Below, in pieces: positions 8,845 through 18,640 of a stretch of DNA of 64,000 nucleotides. Where the stretch lies: contig NZ_JACVVD010000020.1 of NCBI RefSeq assembly GCF_014534655.1, positions 1 through 64,000 of the forward strand. Reading direction: 5' to 3'. Both the position numbers and the translations under genes were made by a program. The first letter of the stretch is position 1; each line of letters begins with the position of its first letter. Source of the stretch: Paenibacillus sedimenti. GTDB taxonomy: Bacteria; Bacillota; Bacilli; Paenibacillales; NBRC-103111. The notes under the pieces are model-generated. The model was not told where the DNA came from. It did no database searches and worked only from the letters and a program-made list of their open reading frames with translations.

Positions 8845-10206
8845 ATGCGTCTGCTTGGCAAAAAAGGATTAACAGTATTGACTACCTGTTCTATCGCACT
8901 TGTTTTCACAGCTTGCGGCGGTAATACGACAACAACTGACAGTAAATCGAATCAAAGCTCCACCCCTGCGCAAACAGCAAAAGCAGAAAAACCGATCACG
9001 TTGAAACTGGCCACATGGGAACAGCCGACGAATATTGCGGCTTTGACGAAAGTCAACGAAAAGTTTCATGCGAAATATCCGAATATTACGATCACTTTAG
9101 ATACATCCAAACCGGACGCTGCCTATCAGACATTACTGCAAACCCGCTTAAATGCCAATGATGCGGATATTATTACGAGTTTCGCGATCAACCCGAAAAA
9201 AGATTGGCATAAAGGCGCAGCAGTTCCTCCGCTGCAGCAATACATCGATGCCGGTTTGATTGAGGATTTGACGGGGAAACCTTATTTGAATAATTACTTC
9301 CCGGAAGCGATAAAGAATGCAACCACTTATAAGGATAAAGTATGGGGCATTGATATCGGGACCGTTACTTACACAGGCGTATTTTACAACAAGGAATTGT
9401 TTGAGAAAAACGGTTTGAAGGTACCGACGACTTGGTCCGAGATGATGGACGTCTCTAAGAAGCTGAAGGACAGCGGAGTCGCACCTTTTACCCTTGCCGG
9501 TAAAGATGTGTGGCCACTCGGAATGGTGGCTAACGGATTCATTCAGGCTATTGAGCCTGATGTCGAACAATTGGACAAGAAGTTATGGTCTGGAGAAGCT
9601 AAGTTTACCGATCCGGTATTCAAGGAGATCTTTACCAAGTATCAACAAATGTTGGAGTATACCGAGAAGGACTTTATGGGGATCGATTATGCTTCAGTCG
9701 TCGGACGGTTCGCAACCGGTAAAGCGGCTATGATGCCTGATGGGATCTGGAATTCGGGTGCCATTGAGAAAGCGAATCCGAATCTGAAATATGGATATTT
9801 CCCGATGCCGGCCAGCGATAAAGCGGAGAATAATAAAAATTTCTTCGGTAAATACGACATGTCTCTATTAGTCGCCGCAAAATCGGCCAATAAAGAAGCC
9901 GCATTAAAATATCTCGAATTTATCTCTCAACCGGATATCTATAACGAATTTATTAATACAGTTGGTTTCTTGCCTACTCAGCCAAATGTCAAATTCACGA
10001 ATCCGTTTATGCAGGAAGTTGCTCCGCTTGCTAGCGGTCTGAAACTGGCCATGGATGTTATTTGGCAGGCGCCGCAAGGAGCCGGCGATTACACGGGCAG
10101 TCCGACACCCGTTCAGTTTCTGAAGCCGGCTGGCAAGGAAACACCTGAAGAAATTATGCAGAAGATGCAAAAAGAATGGGAAGTCGAAATGAAAAACGCT
10201 AAATAA
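8845..10206 (+). CDS. Sugar ABC transporter substrate-binding lipoprotein (family 1)
   Basis: 453 residues with a lipoprotein signal (lipobox F-T-A-C, Cys24) and a family-1 extracellular solute-binding fold: KPITLKLATWEQPTN..., the conserved AAMMPDGIWNSGAIEK and a C-terminal KMQKEWEVEMKNAK. A good ribosome site (AGGGGGA) precedes the ATG. It is followed by a short terminator-like hairpin and two MalF/MalG-type permeases, the normal importer order. Lying between a laminarinase and a GH1 beta-glucosidase, it probably binds beta-gluco-oligosaccharides. No ATPase gene is nearby, as is usual when a shared MsmX-type ATPase serves many importers. Confidence 0.92.
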   Translation: MRLLGKKGLTVLTTCSIALVFTACGGNTTTTDSKSNQSSTPAQTAKAEKPITLKLATWEQPTNIAALTKVNEKFHAKYPNITITLDTSKPDAAYQTLLQTRLNANDADIITSFAINPKKDWHKGAAVPPLQQYIDAGLIEDLTGKPYLNNYFPEAIKNATTYKDKVWGIDIGTVTYTGVFYNKELFEKNGLKVPTTWSEMMDVSKKLKDSGVAPFTLAGKDVWPLGMVANGFIQAIEPDVEQLDKKLWSGEAKFTDPVFKEIFTKYQQMLEYTEKDFMGIDYASVVGRFATGKAAMMPDGIWNSGAIEKANPNLKYGYFPMPASDKAENNKNFFGKYDMSLLVAAKSANKEAALKYLEFISQPDIYNEFINTVGFLPTQPNVKFTNPFMQEVAPLASGLKLAMDVIWQAPQGAGDYTGSPTPVQFLKPAGKETPEEIMQKMQKEWEVEMKNAK

Positions 10207-10222
10207 TTGAAGACAAAGACTT

Positions 10223-10259
10223 GGGGGTAGTCCTGCTTTTGCGCCTACCTCCATTTTTT
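10223..10259 (+). terminator. Attenuating hairpin between binding protein and permeases
   Basis: GGGGGTAG (10223-10230) pairs with CTACCTCC (10245-10252), followed by a T-run. Such leaky hairpins commonly keep the binding protein in excess over the permeases. Confidence 0.7.
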
Positions 10260-10278
10260 ATAGACAGGAGTGCTGGAG

Positions 10279-11184
10279 ATGTATCCATTCGGTAAAAAGT
10301 GGCATAGATGGGCTCCTTACGGATTCCTGTTGCCGGCCTTAATCATTTACATTGCATTTTCTTTTGGACCCTCAATGGTTAGCATTATATATTCATTTAC
10401 CGATATTTCGGGTGTTGCAGGCGTGAAGTGGCACTTTATCGGTCTCGATAATTATAAAGAATTTTTTCATTCAGGCCGAACAGCGGCATATTTGGCTTCG
10501 GCCAAGAGAACTGTTATTTTTTCTTTTGCTGTCACGATCGTGCAGACAGCTATCGGACTTCTTCTCGCTATCATTATGAATTCGAAATTGAAAGGCCATT
10601 TGTTTTACAGATCGCTGATTTTTATGCCGGTCGTGTTGGGCGTAACCGTCTTCGGATTGATTTGGACGCTCATGTTTAATCCGATGGATGGCCCGGTTCA
10701 GAAGTTGTTGGGGATCTTCGGCGGCTCTTCAACTTTTTTGGGCTCCTATGATGTGGCGTTCTACATCGTTATCTTTATACAAATTTGGGGCTCGATGGGG
10801 TATACGGTGGTCATCTTTCTTGCCGGCTTGCAGGCAATCCCGGGTGATCTATATGAAGCAGGTCATATTGATGGCGCCAGAGCATGGCAATCGTTTGTTC
10901 ATATCACTTGGCCAATGCTGGCTTCGACGGCCACAGTCAATTTGCTTTTGGCCATTATTGGATCACTGCAAACCTATGACGTAGTTTTTGTTTTGACGCA
11001 AGGCAATTTCAACACAAGTGTACTTGGTTATGAAATCTATCGTGCCGCATTCGGAGGTACGCCGGGTGCTTTAGGACTTCGACAAGGATTTGCTTCAGCG
11101 GTTGCTGTTATTCAATTCGGCATTGTCCTGGTCATAGCAGTAATTGCTCAATATTATTTACGGCGAAGAGAGGTGCAGTTGTAA
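10279..11184 (+). CDS. Sugar ABC transporter permease, MalF/UgpA type
   Basis: About 301 residues with six hydrophobic helices (first: WAPYGFLLPALIIYIAF) and the binding-protein-dependent permease EAA loop (YEAGHIDGARAWQSFVHITW), which contacts the ATPase. The ATG at 10279 is preferred because CAGGAG lies 8 bases upstream; a GTG at 10270 is the longer alternative. Its stop overlaps the next permease start (TAATG). Confidence 0.92.
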   Translation: MYPFGKKWHRWAPYGFLLPALIIYIAFSFGPSMVSIIYSFTDISGVAGVKWHFIGLDNYKEFFHSGRTAAYLASAKRTVIFSFAVTIVQTAIGLLLAIIMNSKLKGHLFYRSLIFMPVVLGVTVFGLIWTLMFNPMDGPVQKLLGIFGGSSTFLGSYDVAFYIVIFIQIWGSMGYTVVIFLAGLQAIPGDLYEAGHIDGARAWQSFVHITWPMLASTATVNLLLAIIGSLQTYDVVFVLTQGNFNTSVLGYEIYRAAFGGTPGALGLRQGFASAVAVIQFGIVLVIAVIAQYYLRRREVQL

Positions 11185-11999
11185 TGAAGATGCATTTGGT
11201 GCCCAGACCTCTCGGCTATCTCATCATGCTGATCATGGTGATACTTTACCTGTATCCCCTTTTATATCTGTTTAATGTTTCCTTTAAGCCGGACGTTGAA
11301 TTTATTGTGGATCCGGTAGGCATCGTCAAGGATTTCCAACCTGAAAACTATGTGAATGCATGGAAACAGGGGAATTTTAGCACGTACATTTGGAACAGTA
11401 TATTTTACACAGGGGTTTCTGTCGGGGCGTCAGTGCTGATTTCCGCTCTGGCTGCTTTTCCCGTATCCCGCAGTTATATCAAATGGAGCAGCTTTGTGTA
11501 CGTATTTTTTATGATCGCGATTTTTTTGCCGAACAATATGATTCCGCAGTGGAATTTGATCCATTGGCTAGGTTTGTATAATACCAGAATCGGGTATATG
11601 TTGGTGAACACAGGGATCGGTCTTGGATTTATGCTTATGACGGGTTACATAAAGGCGGTCCCAAGAGAGTTGGATGAAGCGGCCAGCATCGATGGCTGCA
11701 GCTATTCCAGATATGTGATGACGATAATTATGCCTCTAATAAAACCCGTATTGGCGACAAGCGCGATTTTGCAGGCAATAGGGGTCTGGAACAACGTGAT
11801 AGGGGCGACCATATATCTTTCCGATAAGAAGCTATTTCCAATTGTACTGGGCTTATTCAAGTTCTACGGCCAATTCAGCAACCAATGGACGTTATTGGCT
11901 GCGGCGCTTGTCATTGTGGCAAGTCCAATGATCATCCTGTATATTTTCTTGCAACGGTACATTATTGAAGGCGCCATGACGGGTGCGGTTAAATCTTGA
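11184..11999 (+). CDS. Sugar ABC transporter permease, MalG/UgpE type
   Basis: 271 residues, six predicted helices, EAA loop LDEAASIDGCSYSRYVMTII and the usual C-terminus (IIEGAMTGAVKS). The start codon overlaps the stop of the previous permease by one base, indicating tight translational coupling. It is the partner of the MalF-type permease in a heterodimeric channel. Confidence 0.93.
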   Translation: MKMHLVPRPLGYLIMLIMVILYLYPLLYLFNVSFKPDVEFIVDPVGIVKDFQPENYVNAWKQGNFSTYIWNSIFYTGVSVGASVLISALAAFPVSRSYIKWSSFVYVFFMIAIFLPNNMIPQWNLIHWLGLYNTRIGYMLVNTGIGLGFMLMTGYIKAVPRELDEAASIDGCSYSRYVMTIIMPLIKPVLATSAILQAIGVWNNVIGATIYLSDKKLFPIVLGLFKFYGQFSNQWTLLAAALVIVASPMIILYIFLQRYIIEGAMTGAVKS

Positions 12000-12034
12000 T
12001 AATCATGATGGATACACAGAGAGGGGAAAGATCA

Positions 12035-13378
12035 ATGGCACAAATACGATTCCCGGAAGATTTTCATTGGGGAGCGGCGACTGCTGCTTATCAAATAGAA
12101 GGAGCCTGGAAGGATGACGGGCGAGGGGCTTCAATATGGGACACATTTTCGCATACGCCAGGAAAAGTGAAGAATGGCGATAATGGCGATGTCGCATGCG
12201 ATAGCTACAATCGTTACAAAGAAGATATCGGACTTATGAAAGACTTGGGAATCACGATGTACCGGTTCTCTATTGCGTGGCCCAGGATATTTCCTGATGG
12301 CACCGGAGAGCTCAATTTGAAAGGTCTCGAATATTATTCAAATTTGGTTGATGAACTTTTAGCAGCTGGAATCGAGCCTGTTTGTACGTTATATCATTGG
12401 GATTTGCCGCAAACCTTGCAGGATTGCGGCGGATGGGAGAACAGAGATACAATTGATGCGTTTGTTGCCTATTCGGAAATCATTTTCCGTGAATTTGCAG
12501 GGAGAATCAAGTATTGGATAACTCTAAACGAACCATGGTGCATTTCATTTCTCTCCAACTATGTGGGTATTCACGCGCCGGGGAATCGGGACTTGCAGCT
12601 CGCCGTTACGATTTCGCATCATCTCCTGATCGCTCATGGCCGAACCGTGAAACGTTTCAGAGAACTGGGAATCGAAGGTCAAATAGGTTTTGCCCCTAAT
12701 GTGACCTGGTTAGAGCCATATTCCAACCGCAAGGAAGACGTGGATGCATGCCGAAGAGGCGTTGCCTACTTTCTGGAATGGTTTATGGACCCTGTTTTAT
12801 TAGGAACGTATCCGCAATTTATGCTCGATTGGTTTGCGGCAAAGGGAGTCAACTTGGAGATACAGGATGGCGATATGCAAGATATGCGCTATTCGATAGA
12901 TTTTATAGGTATTAATTATTATACAGGCAACGTGGGCAGATATAAGCAGGACGAAGGTTTATTCGACTATGAAGATATCGATACCGGATATGCCAAAACA
13001 GATTTTGACTGGTTTATTTGTCCTGATGGATTTTACAATGTGCTGTGCTATATTACGCAAAGATACGGGAATATCCCGCTTCTAATTACAGAAAATGGAG
13101 CTTGTTATAACGATGAGGTAGAGGAAGGGTGCGTAAACGATACGAGGCGAATTCAATATTTGAAGCAACATTTGATCCAACTGAATCGTTGTTTGGAGAG
13201 CGGCGTGAATCTGATCGGTTATCTCACCTGGTCATTGCTGGATAATTTTGAATGGGCGGAAGGATACGGCAAACGATTCGGACTCATCCATGTCGATTTT
13301 CAAACATTAACCCGCACGCGAAAAAATAGTTTTTACTGGTATAAAGAAGTTATTTGCAAAAGCGGGTTTGATTTGTAG
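12035..13378 (+). CDS. bglA: GH1 beta-glucosidase
   Basis: The ATG at 12035 after AGAGGGGAAAG gives 447 residues, the normal size for intracellular GH1 enzymes and starting MAQIRFPEDFHWG. The first in-frame codon at 11996 lacks a ribosome site. Acid/base E166 lies in TLNEPW and nucleophile E353 in ITENG; the glucose-binding QIEGAW, YHWDLPQ and C-terminal NFEWAEGYGKRFGL are all present. There is no signal peptide. It would hydrolyse imported beta-gluco-oligosaccharides, the last step of the glucan pathway encoded here. It starts 35 bases after the permease, so it is probably in the same operon. Confidence 0.95.
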   Translation: MAQIRFPEDFHWGAATAAYQIEGAWKDDGRGASIWDTFSHTPGKVKNGDNGDVACDSYNRYKEDIGLMKDLGITMYRFSIAWPRIFPDGTGELNLKGLEYYSNLVDELLAAGIEPVCTLYHWDLPQTLQDCGGWENRDTIDAFVAYSEIIFREFAGRIKYWITLNEPWCISFLSNYVGIHAPGNRDLQLAVTISHHLLIAHGRTVKRFRELGIEGQIGFAPNVTWLEPYSNRKEDVDACRRGVAYFLEWFMDPVLLGTYPQFMLDWFAAKGVNLEIQDGDMQDMRYSIDFIGINYYTGNVGRYKQDEGLFDYEDIDTGYAKTDFDWFICPDGFYNVLCYITQRYGNIPLLITENGACYNDEVEEGCVNDTRRIQYLKQHLIQLNRCLESGVNLIGYLTWSLLDNFEWAEGYGKRFGLIHVDFQTLTRTRKNSFYWYKEVICKSGFDL

Positions 13379-13420
13379 ATCTAGATCTCCTATTACGGCA
13401 TCCCCTAATTAAACATTACA

Positions 13421-13462
13421 AAAATGCGGAGCGTTATGTCGATGCTCCGTACTTTGCATTTT
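13421..13462. terminator. Bidirectional terminator between bglA and yesN
   Basis: AAAATGCGGAGC and GCTCCG...GCATTTT form a hairpin with A/T runs on both sides. It lies between convergent genes ending at 13378 (+) and 13474 (-). Confidence 0.75.
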
Positions 13463-13473
13463 CAATTATCCTC

Positions 13474-15069
13474 TCAGTTTGACCGGTCCCTGAACTCCTG
13501 GGGGGTCATTTGACTGAATTCTTTGAACAGCTTTATAAAATAGTGTGCAGTTGAGTAACCGAGCATGGACGAAATCTCATAAATTTTAAGCTGGCTATTG
13601 GATAGTAAATGTACTGCTTTTTCCATTTTAATTTGAAACAAATAATCACTGATGCTTTTTCCGGTTTCGGATTTATAAATTTTTGAGAGATAGACAGGAT
13701 GTAAGCGGACATGGTCTGCAATGGACTGAAGAGAAACATAACCGATATTTTGATCTACAAAGTCATGTACTTCGTTAATAAGAATAGTACGCTGATCCTG
13801 ATGCTCCAGATCAAAATATGCTCTTAATTGTCCTACGGCATTCATAGCCCAATTCTTCAGCATATCGGGCGAGTGGAACCTTCTGGTCTCATCCATTATG
13901 GAGCCGATGATATCCCCCAATAACTTATTGTTTTTATGGGCAATAAAATAAAATGCCGTTTTCAGATAATGTCGGGTCTCTTCTATATGCTCCTGAGACC
14001 GCGTTCCGCTATCTTTTATTTCACGAAAAACAGTGTGAAGCTTTTCTTCAATGGCATCCCAGCGGTTCGCTTCGAACAAATGAAAGAAGGTCGGAGGTTC
14101 ATATAGCGATTGCGTAATTTGGATGTCCCTGTTACCGGTTTGTTGATCAACGGTCAAGACAACCCCGGTATCTTGTCCGATTCTCCGCCTGATTAATGAG
14201 ACCGCAGATTGATAAAGCTCGCGCATCCCGTGTGGAAATTTCCCCCAGGTCGTTGTCGCAATGGAAACGGCGCCTTTCAGATATATATTAATGCTCTTCT
14301 GCAATTGAAAGGCGGTTTGAGTGATAGAATGGATGTGGACATCCGGAGATTTCGGCTTGAGCAGAAAGACTAAATACTCATGTACATCTTTACATGACCA
14401 GATGTCGAACTGTTCATGATACAATTCATTTGCAATATTGACAATGGCATACTCGAACAGATGGATGCTATTCATGTCCTGCCTCTGAAAATAATCTTCA
14501 AGCCGCACGATCATAAGCGCGACATTTTCATCAGTCAGTGGAGGGAGCTGATACTTCTGTATTTGTATGGCGAGTTGGTCGTCTGTGAACCGTCGTCCTT
14601 GTAGAAGGTCATTTAGAAGCCGGTCTCGCAGCAAAGGAAGATGCTCTCGAAACGTCTGCATCGTATTCTGGAAGGAAGATAATGTCTCCCATTCACGTTG
14701 AATCTCAAGATGAAGCTGCTGAAGCACCTCGATCAATTGCTCATCCCCGATTGGCTTAAGCAAATAAGCGCTTGCTTGGTGCTGGATAGCTTTCTTGGCA
14801 TATTCAAATTCTGCATAACCGGTAAGCAGCACACATTTGATATGCTTCCACCCGCTGCGAATTTCCTCGATCAGCTGCAGGCCGGACATTTCAGGCATGC
14901 TGATATCCGTTATGACGATATCAATAGGATTGCGCCTAAGGATTTCTAACGCTTCTTGTCCTGAGTAGGCTCTGTGGACTTGTTCAAACTGCAAATCCGC
15001 CCAAGGAATTATGATAGATAAATCATCTACAACATAAGGTTCATCGTCAACGAGTAGTATTTGTAACAT
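13474..15069 (-). CDS. YesN-type response regulator, receiver + AraC HTH
   Basis: 531 residues: receiver with LLVDDEP and phospho-acceptor D55 in IVITDISMPEMSG, the conserved Lys in LLKPIG, a central helical region, and a C-terminal AraC HTH (about 430-531, QSIADHVRLHPVYLSKIYKS). The start overlaps the stop of the upstream kinase by 23 bases. Together they form the second YesM/YesN pair of the glucan locus, divergent from the lipoprotein at 16896, which is their most likely target along with the glucan importer. Confidence 0.93.
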   Translation of the reverse strand: MLQILLVDDEPYVVDDLSIIIPWADLQFEQVHRAYSGQEALEILRRNPIDIVITDISMPEMSGLQLIEEIRSGWKHIKCVLLTGYAEFEYAKKAIQHQASAYLLKPIGDEQLIEVLQQLHLEIQREWETLSSFQNTMQTFREHLPLLRDRLLNDLLQGRRFTDDQLAIQIQKYQLPPLTDENVALMIVRLEDYFQRQDMNSIHLFEYAIVNIANELYHEQFDIWSCKDVHEYLVFLLKPKSPDVHIHSITQTAFQLQKSINIYLKGAVSIATTTWGKFPHGMRELYQSAVSLIRRRIGQDTGVVLTVDQQTGNRDIQITQSLYEPPTFFHLFEANRWDAIEEKLHTVFREIKDSGTRSQEHIEETRHYLKTAFYFIAHKNNKLLGDIIGSIMDETRRFHSPDMLKNWAMNAVGQLRAYFDLEHQDQRTILINEVHDFVDQNIGYVSLQSIADHVRLHPVYLSKIYKSETGKSISDYLFQIKMEKAVHLLSNSQLKIYEISSMLGYSTAHYFIKLFKEFSQMTPQEFRDRSN

Positions 15070-16789
15070 GATTCAATCCTTTCTTCTGGATGCGAAGTGT
15101 GACTCTGACTCCTCCAAGCTTGGAAGGTTCAATGAGTAAACCGGACAAGTCGCCAAACTGGTGTTTCAAACGCTGTTGAACGTTCCAAAGCCCGCATCCG
15201 CCATCCTCACGGATTGGCGAATCTAATATGGCATAGAGCTCATCCATTTGATGGGGATCCATTCCTGCTCCATTGTCTTCGACAGAAATAATCAGCATGT
15301 TATCTTTGGTTTCCCCATAGATCATGATCCGGCCGGCACCTAGTTTTTTTTCGATTCCATGGATAATGCTGTTCTCAACGATGGGCTGGATTAACAATTT
15401 AGGAATGGGTTCTGTAAGCAAATCGTCCATGATGCTTATGGAATAATCGATACGTTGTTTACGCAAATTTTGAATCGATAAATAGTTTTCCACTAACTTT
15501 ATTTCCTGTCCGAGCGTTGTTAATGAATGATCCATTCGTGTTATGTAGCGATAATACTCGCCAAGGTTAAGTGCCATCGCTTCAACGGAGTCTGTATCTC
15601 CCACTCTTGCCTTGCTTTTCATGAAAAAAAGACAGTTATAGAGAAAATGCGGATTAATTTGCGCTTGCAATTGCTTCAGATAAGCATCCTTGGCACGTAG
15701 TTGTTCGAGATAGACACGTTCGATCAGTTCCTGCACCTTCTGAGCCATTTCGTTAAACCCTTGATTCAAAATGGAGAATTCATTATTTGTTTTCGTCCGA
15801 ATTCGTGTGGACCAATAACCTTCCTTCATCTTGTTTACCGCTCTTAGTAGAATACCAATTGGGCGCTGTACCTGACGGAACAAAATTAGAGAAAACAAAG
15901 TACTTAGAGCAAGCAATACGAAAGAGGCGGTGATAAATGAAAACCTGCTGTTTCTAATTGGCTGTAAAATTTGTTCAAGCGGTGAATAATGAATCATATA
16001 CCATCCTAACGATGACGAACGAATCATGCTGACCAAGTATTGCTTGCCTTGAAGGTAGACTATGATTGAATGCTGCTGCTCGGCATGAATGTTCTGCAGG
16101 TTGTTAATAATCCCGGCAGTTAGATCTGCGTCCAAATTCTGGTTTTTTATGAGACCGAGTTTTGGATGGTACAGGAAAGTATCGCCATAATATTGATATT
16201 CCCCGATCATTTTTTGCAAATTTGATACTGGAAAACGGATTTCAATGATCATATTCGACAATTCAGGCGATTCCGCGAAGTCGACAGGATCTGCGAGCAG
16301 CAAGTGAAATCCGCCATTATCACTTTTCATCTCATAATTCCAGCCTTTAGGCAGAGGGTTTTTAAGCAGAGACTCTTCGAATACAGCCGAAGCATCTGAA
16401 GACAGAGCCTCGCGTTTTTGAATATTGTAAATTGTAATCTGATTCTCCCACGTGCTTGAACTGGTTTGCAGAGCCAACTTTTCCAGAACGGTCAGTGTGG
16501 TTTTGTTGGGGTTAATAAGATGACTGAGATCTTGGATATGCTCATACTCGCGAATGGTTGGATCGCGTTGTAAGGTATAAACCAAACCGGCTAACTGATT
16601 GATGTTATTGTCCATTTGTTTGGTGAAAAAGTCTAAATGATTCAAATCTGAAGTTTTGATTTGTTCGGTGATGACATTAACATCCTTTTGGTAGGATAAT
16701 CCATATAGCAATAGGGTTACTGATATGATCGCGAATAGTAGTCCGGTTATTTTGACGAAAAGATTTGCGCGCGCTCTCAACGGCCCCAT
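15047..16789 (-). CDS. YesM-type sensor histidine kinase with extracellular sensor
   Basis: 580 residues: helix 1 (LLFAIISVTLLLYGLSY), an extracellular sensor of about 250 residues, helix 2 (FITASFVLLALSTLFSLILF), HAMP, the His_kinase motif LQAQINPHFLYNCLFF and a GHKL ATPase (N-box LIQPIVENSIIHGIE, G-box VEDNGAGMD and GGCGLWNVQQRL). Complete. It pairs with the overlapping YesN-type gene. Confidence 0.93.
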   Translation of the reverse strand: MGPLRARANLFVKITGLLFAIISVTLLLYGLSYQKDVNVITEQIKTSDLNHLDFFTKQMDNNINQLAGLVYTLQRDPTIREYEHIQDLSHLINPNKTTLTVLEKLALQTSSSTWENQITIYNIQKREALSSDASAVFEESLLKNPLPKGWNYEMKSDNGGFHLLLADPVDFAESPELSNMIIEIRFPVSNLQKMIGEYQYYGDTFLYHPKLGLIKNQNLDADLTAGIINNLQNIHAEQQHSIIVYLQGKQYLVSMIRSSSLGWYMIHYSPLEQILQPIRNSRFSFITASFVLLALSTLFSLILFRQVQRPIGILLRAVNKMKEGYWSTRIRTKTNNEFSILNQGFNEMAQKVQELIERVYLEQLRAKDAYLKQLQAQINPHFLYNCLFFMKSKARVGDTDSVEAMALNLGEYYRYITRMDHSLTTLGQEIKLVENYLSIQNLRKQRIDYSISIMDDLLTEPIPKLLIQPIVENSIIHGIEKKLGAGRIMIYGETKDNMLIISVEDNGAGMDPHQMDELYAILDSPIREDGGCGLWNVQQRLKHQFGDLSGLLIEPSKLGGVRVTLRIQKKGLNHVTNTTR

Positions 16790-16895
16790 CCTTTACTTCC
16801 CAATTGTTTTTCTTAGTGAAATTATACCATATATGACTTTAAAATTTGTGATAAGATACTTTTAGTATGAAGCTGTTCGGAAGGCAGGCCTCCAG

Positions 16896-18494
16896 ATGGA
16901 AAAGATATGGGTAAAAATATGGATCGTAACGGTGTTGACCATTTGTTCCGGGTGCATGGAAACAAACAGTGGAGAAAACACCGGCAACAATTCCTCTCTT
17001 ACGCAAGAAACGGTGCATTATGACGCGAAATTAGGAAAATATATCCCCCCGGTAACCATGTACACGGTTGGCTCGATAAACCCCGATATGAAATTTAAAA
17101 ATGGGGAGAATTTGGAGAAAAATGTACATACCAAATGGGTCGAAGAACGATTGGGTATCCGAATCCGGTATCTTTGGACGATTCCCGATTCCAACGGGGC
17201 CTATGCCAACAAACTGCGAATAGAGCTGGCTAAAGGGAATATGCCCGATATTGTTACCACAAGGGATCGAGATGTGATACAAGAATTAATCGACTCGGGA
17301 CAATTCATGGAAACCGGTGATTTATTCGACAACTACGCCTCGCCTGTCTGGAAAAGTGCCATGCAGGAGGACCCTTCCGTATGGGACTTCTTTATGCGCA
17401 ACGGAAAAAAATATGCGATTCCAATTCTGGACTATCAGTATACGACAGATCCGATACTCTGGATTCGTCAGGATTGGTTAGATAAGTTGCACCTGACAGT
17501 GCCAAGAACGATAGAAGAGCTTGAAAGTGTGATGGAAGCGTTCACGTATAAGGACCCCGACGGAAACGGCAGGAATGATACATTTGGCTTAACGATCGGA
17601 TTAAGAAACGGTCCAAGCACATGGATGGCTGACTCCAGCTGGGTTTTTGGCGCATTTGGTACAATACCCAAGCAATGGAATCGGGCGGAAGACGGTAATC
17701 TAACGTATGGGTCAGTCGAGCCCGGCGCCAGGGATGCATTGCAGTTGTTGAAAAGATGGATACAAAAAGGTTATGTTTCAAAAGAAAGCGAATGGTATAA
17801 CGAGACGAAGGCGGCGGATTTATTCATTGCCGGCAAGGCGGGAATTATCGCAGGTCCATATTGGATGTCGGGGTGGCCGTTATCTGATCTGCTGAAAAAT
17901 GACACTAAAGCTGTGATTAAAGCGATACCCGTTCCCAGCGGTCCGAAAGGCTTTGTTGGGAGAAGAGGGACTTTGCCCGTTAACGGAGCTGTTCTTATTA
18001 ATAAAAAGATGAAGGATCCCGAAATCTTCTTTAAGTACCAAAACTACTTGTTTGATTATTATGCCACTTCAACAGGCGAATTTGCATCTGGACTTGCGCA
18101 GGACTACGATTGGACGGTAGTTGATGGAGTCCCTTCTATGGATCAAGCATTAATTCCGGGAGGAGCCATTAGGGTGGCATCCTATACTCTGACCTTTGAT
18201 GGAGCGCGTATTCCGTCAAAAGTAATGGCTGCCATTCCAAAGGAAATCGCACCCGTGTTGTTCTCCCCGGGCGAAGCTTCCAAGAAAGAAGCATTTACAG
18301 GGCCGCCTACTCCAACTATGAAAACTAAATGGGAACTTCTTCAAAAACTTGAACAGCAGACTTTCCAAAAAATCATATTCAACAATGCTCCTGAAAGCGA
18401 CTTTGATATATTTGTAAGCAAATGGTTTGCTTTCGGGGGAGGTAAGATTTACCAAGAAGTTAATGATTGGTATCGTGGTCAAAGAGCGAAATAA
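16896..18494 (+). CDS. LplA-like solute-binding lipoprotein
   Basis: 532 residues, family-1 binding protein of the long Lpl/Yet type. It has a signal peptide ending in I-C-S-G-C (lipidated Cys probably residue 20). Conserved landmarks are GNMPDIVTTRD, YKDPDGNGRNDTFGLT (the DxDxNG motif typical of this family) and IFKYQNYLFDYYA-like segments. It is divergent from the YesM/YesN pair and has no permease next to it. It may therefore serve the importer at 8845-11999 or act as a ligand-presenting partner of the kinase; both are inferences from position. Confidence 0.88.
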   Translation: MEKIWVKIWIVTVLTICSGCMETNSGENTGNNSSLTQETVHYDAKLGKYIPPVTMYTVGSINPDMKFKNGENLEKNVHTKWVEERLGIRIRYLWTIPDSNGAYANKLRIELAKGNMPDIVTTRDRDVIQELIDSGQFMETGDLFDNYASPVWKSAMQEDPSVWDFFMRNGKKYAIPILDYQYTTDPILWIRQDWLDKLHLTVPRTIEELESVMEAFTYKDPDGNGRNDTFGLTIGLRNGPSTWMADSSWVFGAFGTIPKQWNRAEDGNLTYGSVEPGARDALQLLKRWIQKGYVSKESEWYNETKAADLFIAGKAGIIAGPYWMSGWPLSDLLKNDTKAVIKAIPVPSGPKGFVGRRGTLPVNGAVLINKKMKDPEIFFKYQNYLFDYYATSTGEFASGLAQDYDWTVVDGVPSMDQALIPGGAIRVASYTLTFDGARIPSKVMAAIPKEIAPVLFSPGEASKKEAFTGPPTPTMKTKWELLQKLEQQTFQKIIFNNAPESDFDIFVSKWFAFGGGKIYQEVNDWYRGQRAK

Positions 18495-18503
18495 TTAAGC
18501 CTT

Positions 18504-18539
18504 AATAAGGCCGCTTGTGCAGCGGCCACCTTATTTTTT
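18504..18539 (+). terminator. Intrinsic terminator after lipoprotein gene
   Basis: AATAAGGCCGCT pairs with AGCGGCCACCTTATT (one bulge), followed by six Ts. Confidence 0.85.
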
Positions 18540-18640
18540 AGCATGGAATTATCAGGTTAAAGTTATGTTTGGATCAAATTCACTCCGTCGGCTTCATAAT
18601 TAATCTCGGCGGAATGCACCTCTGTCAAGAGACATGGATT

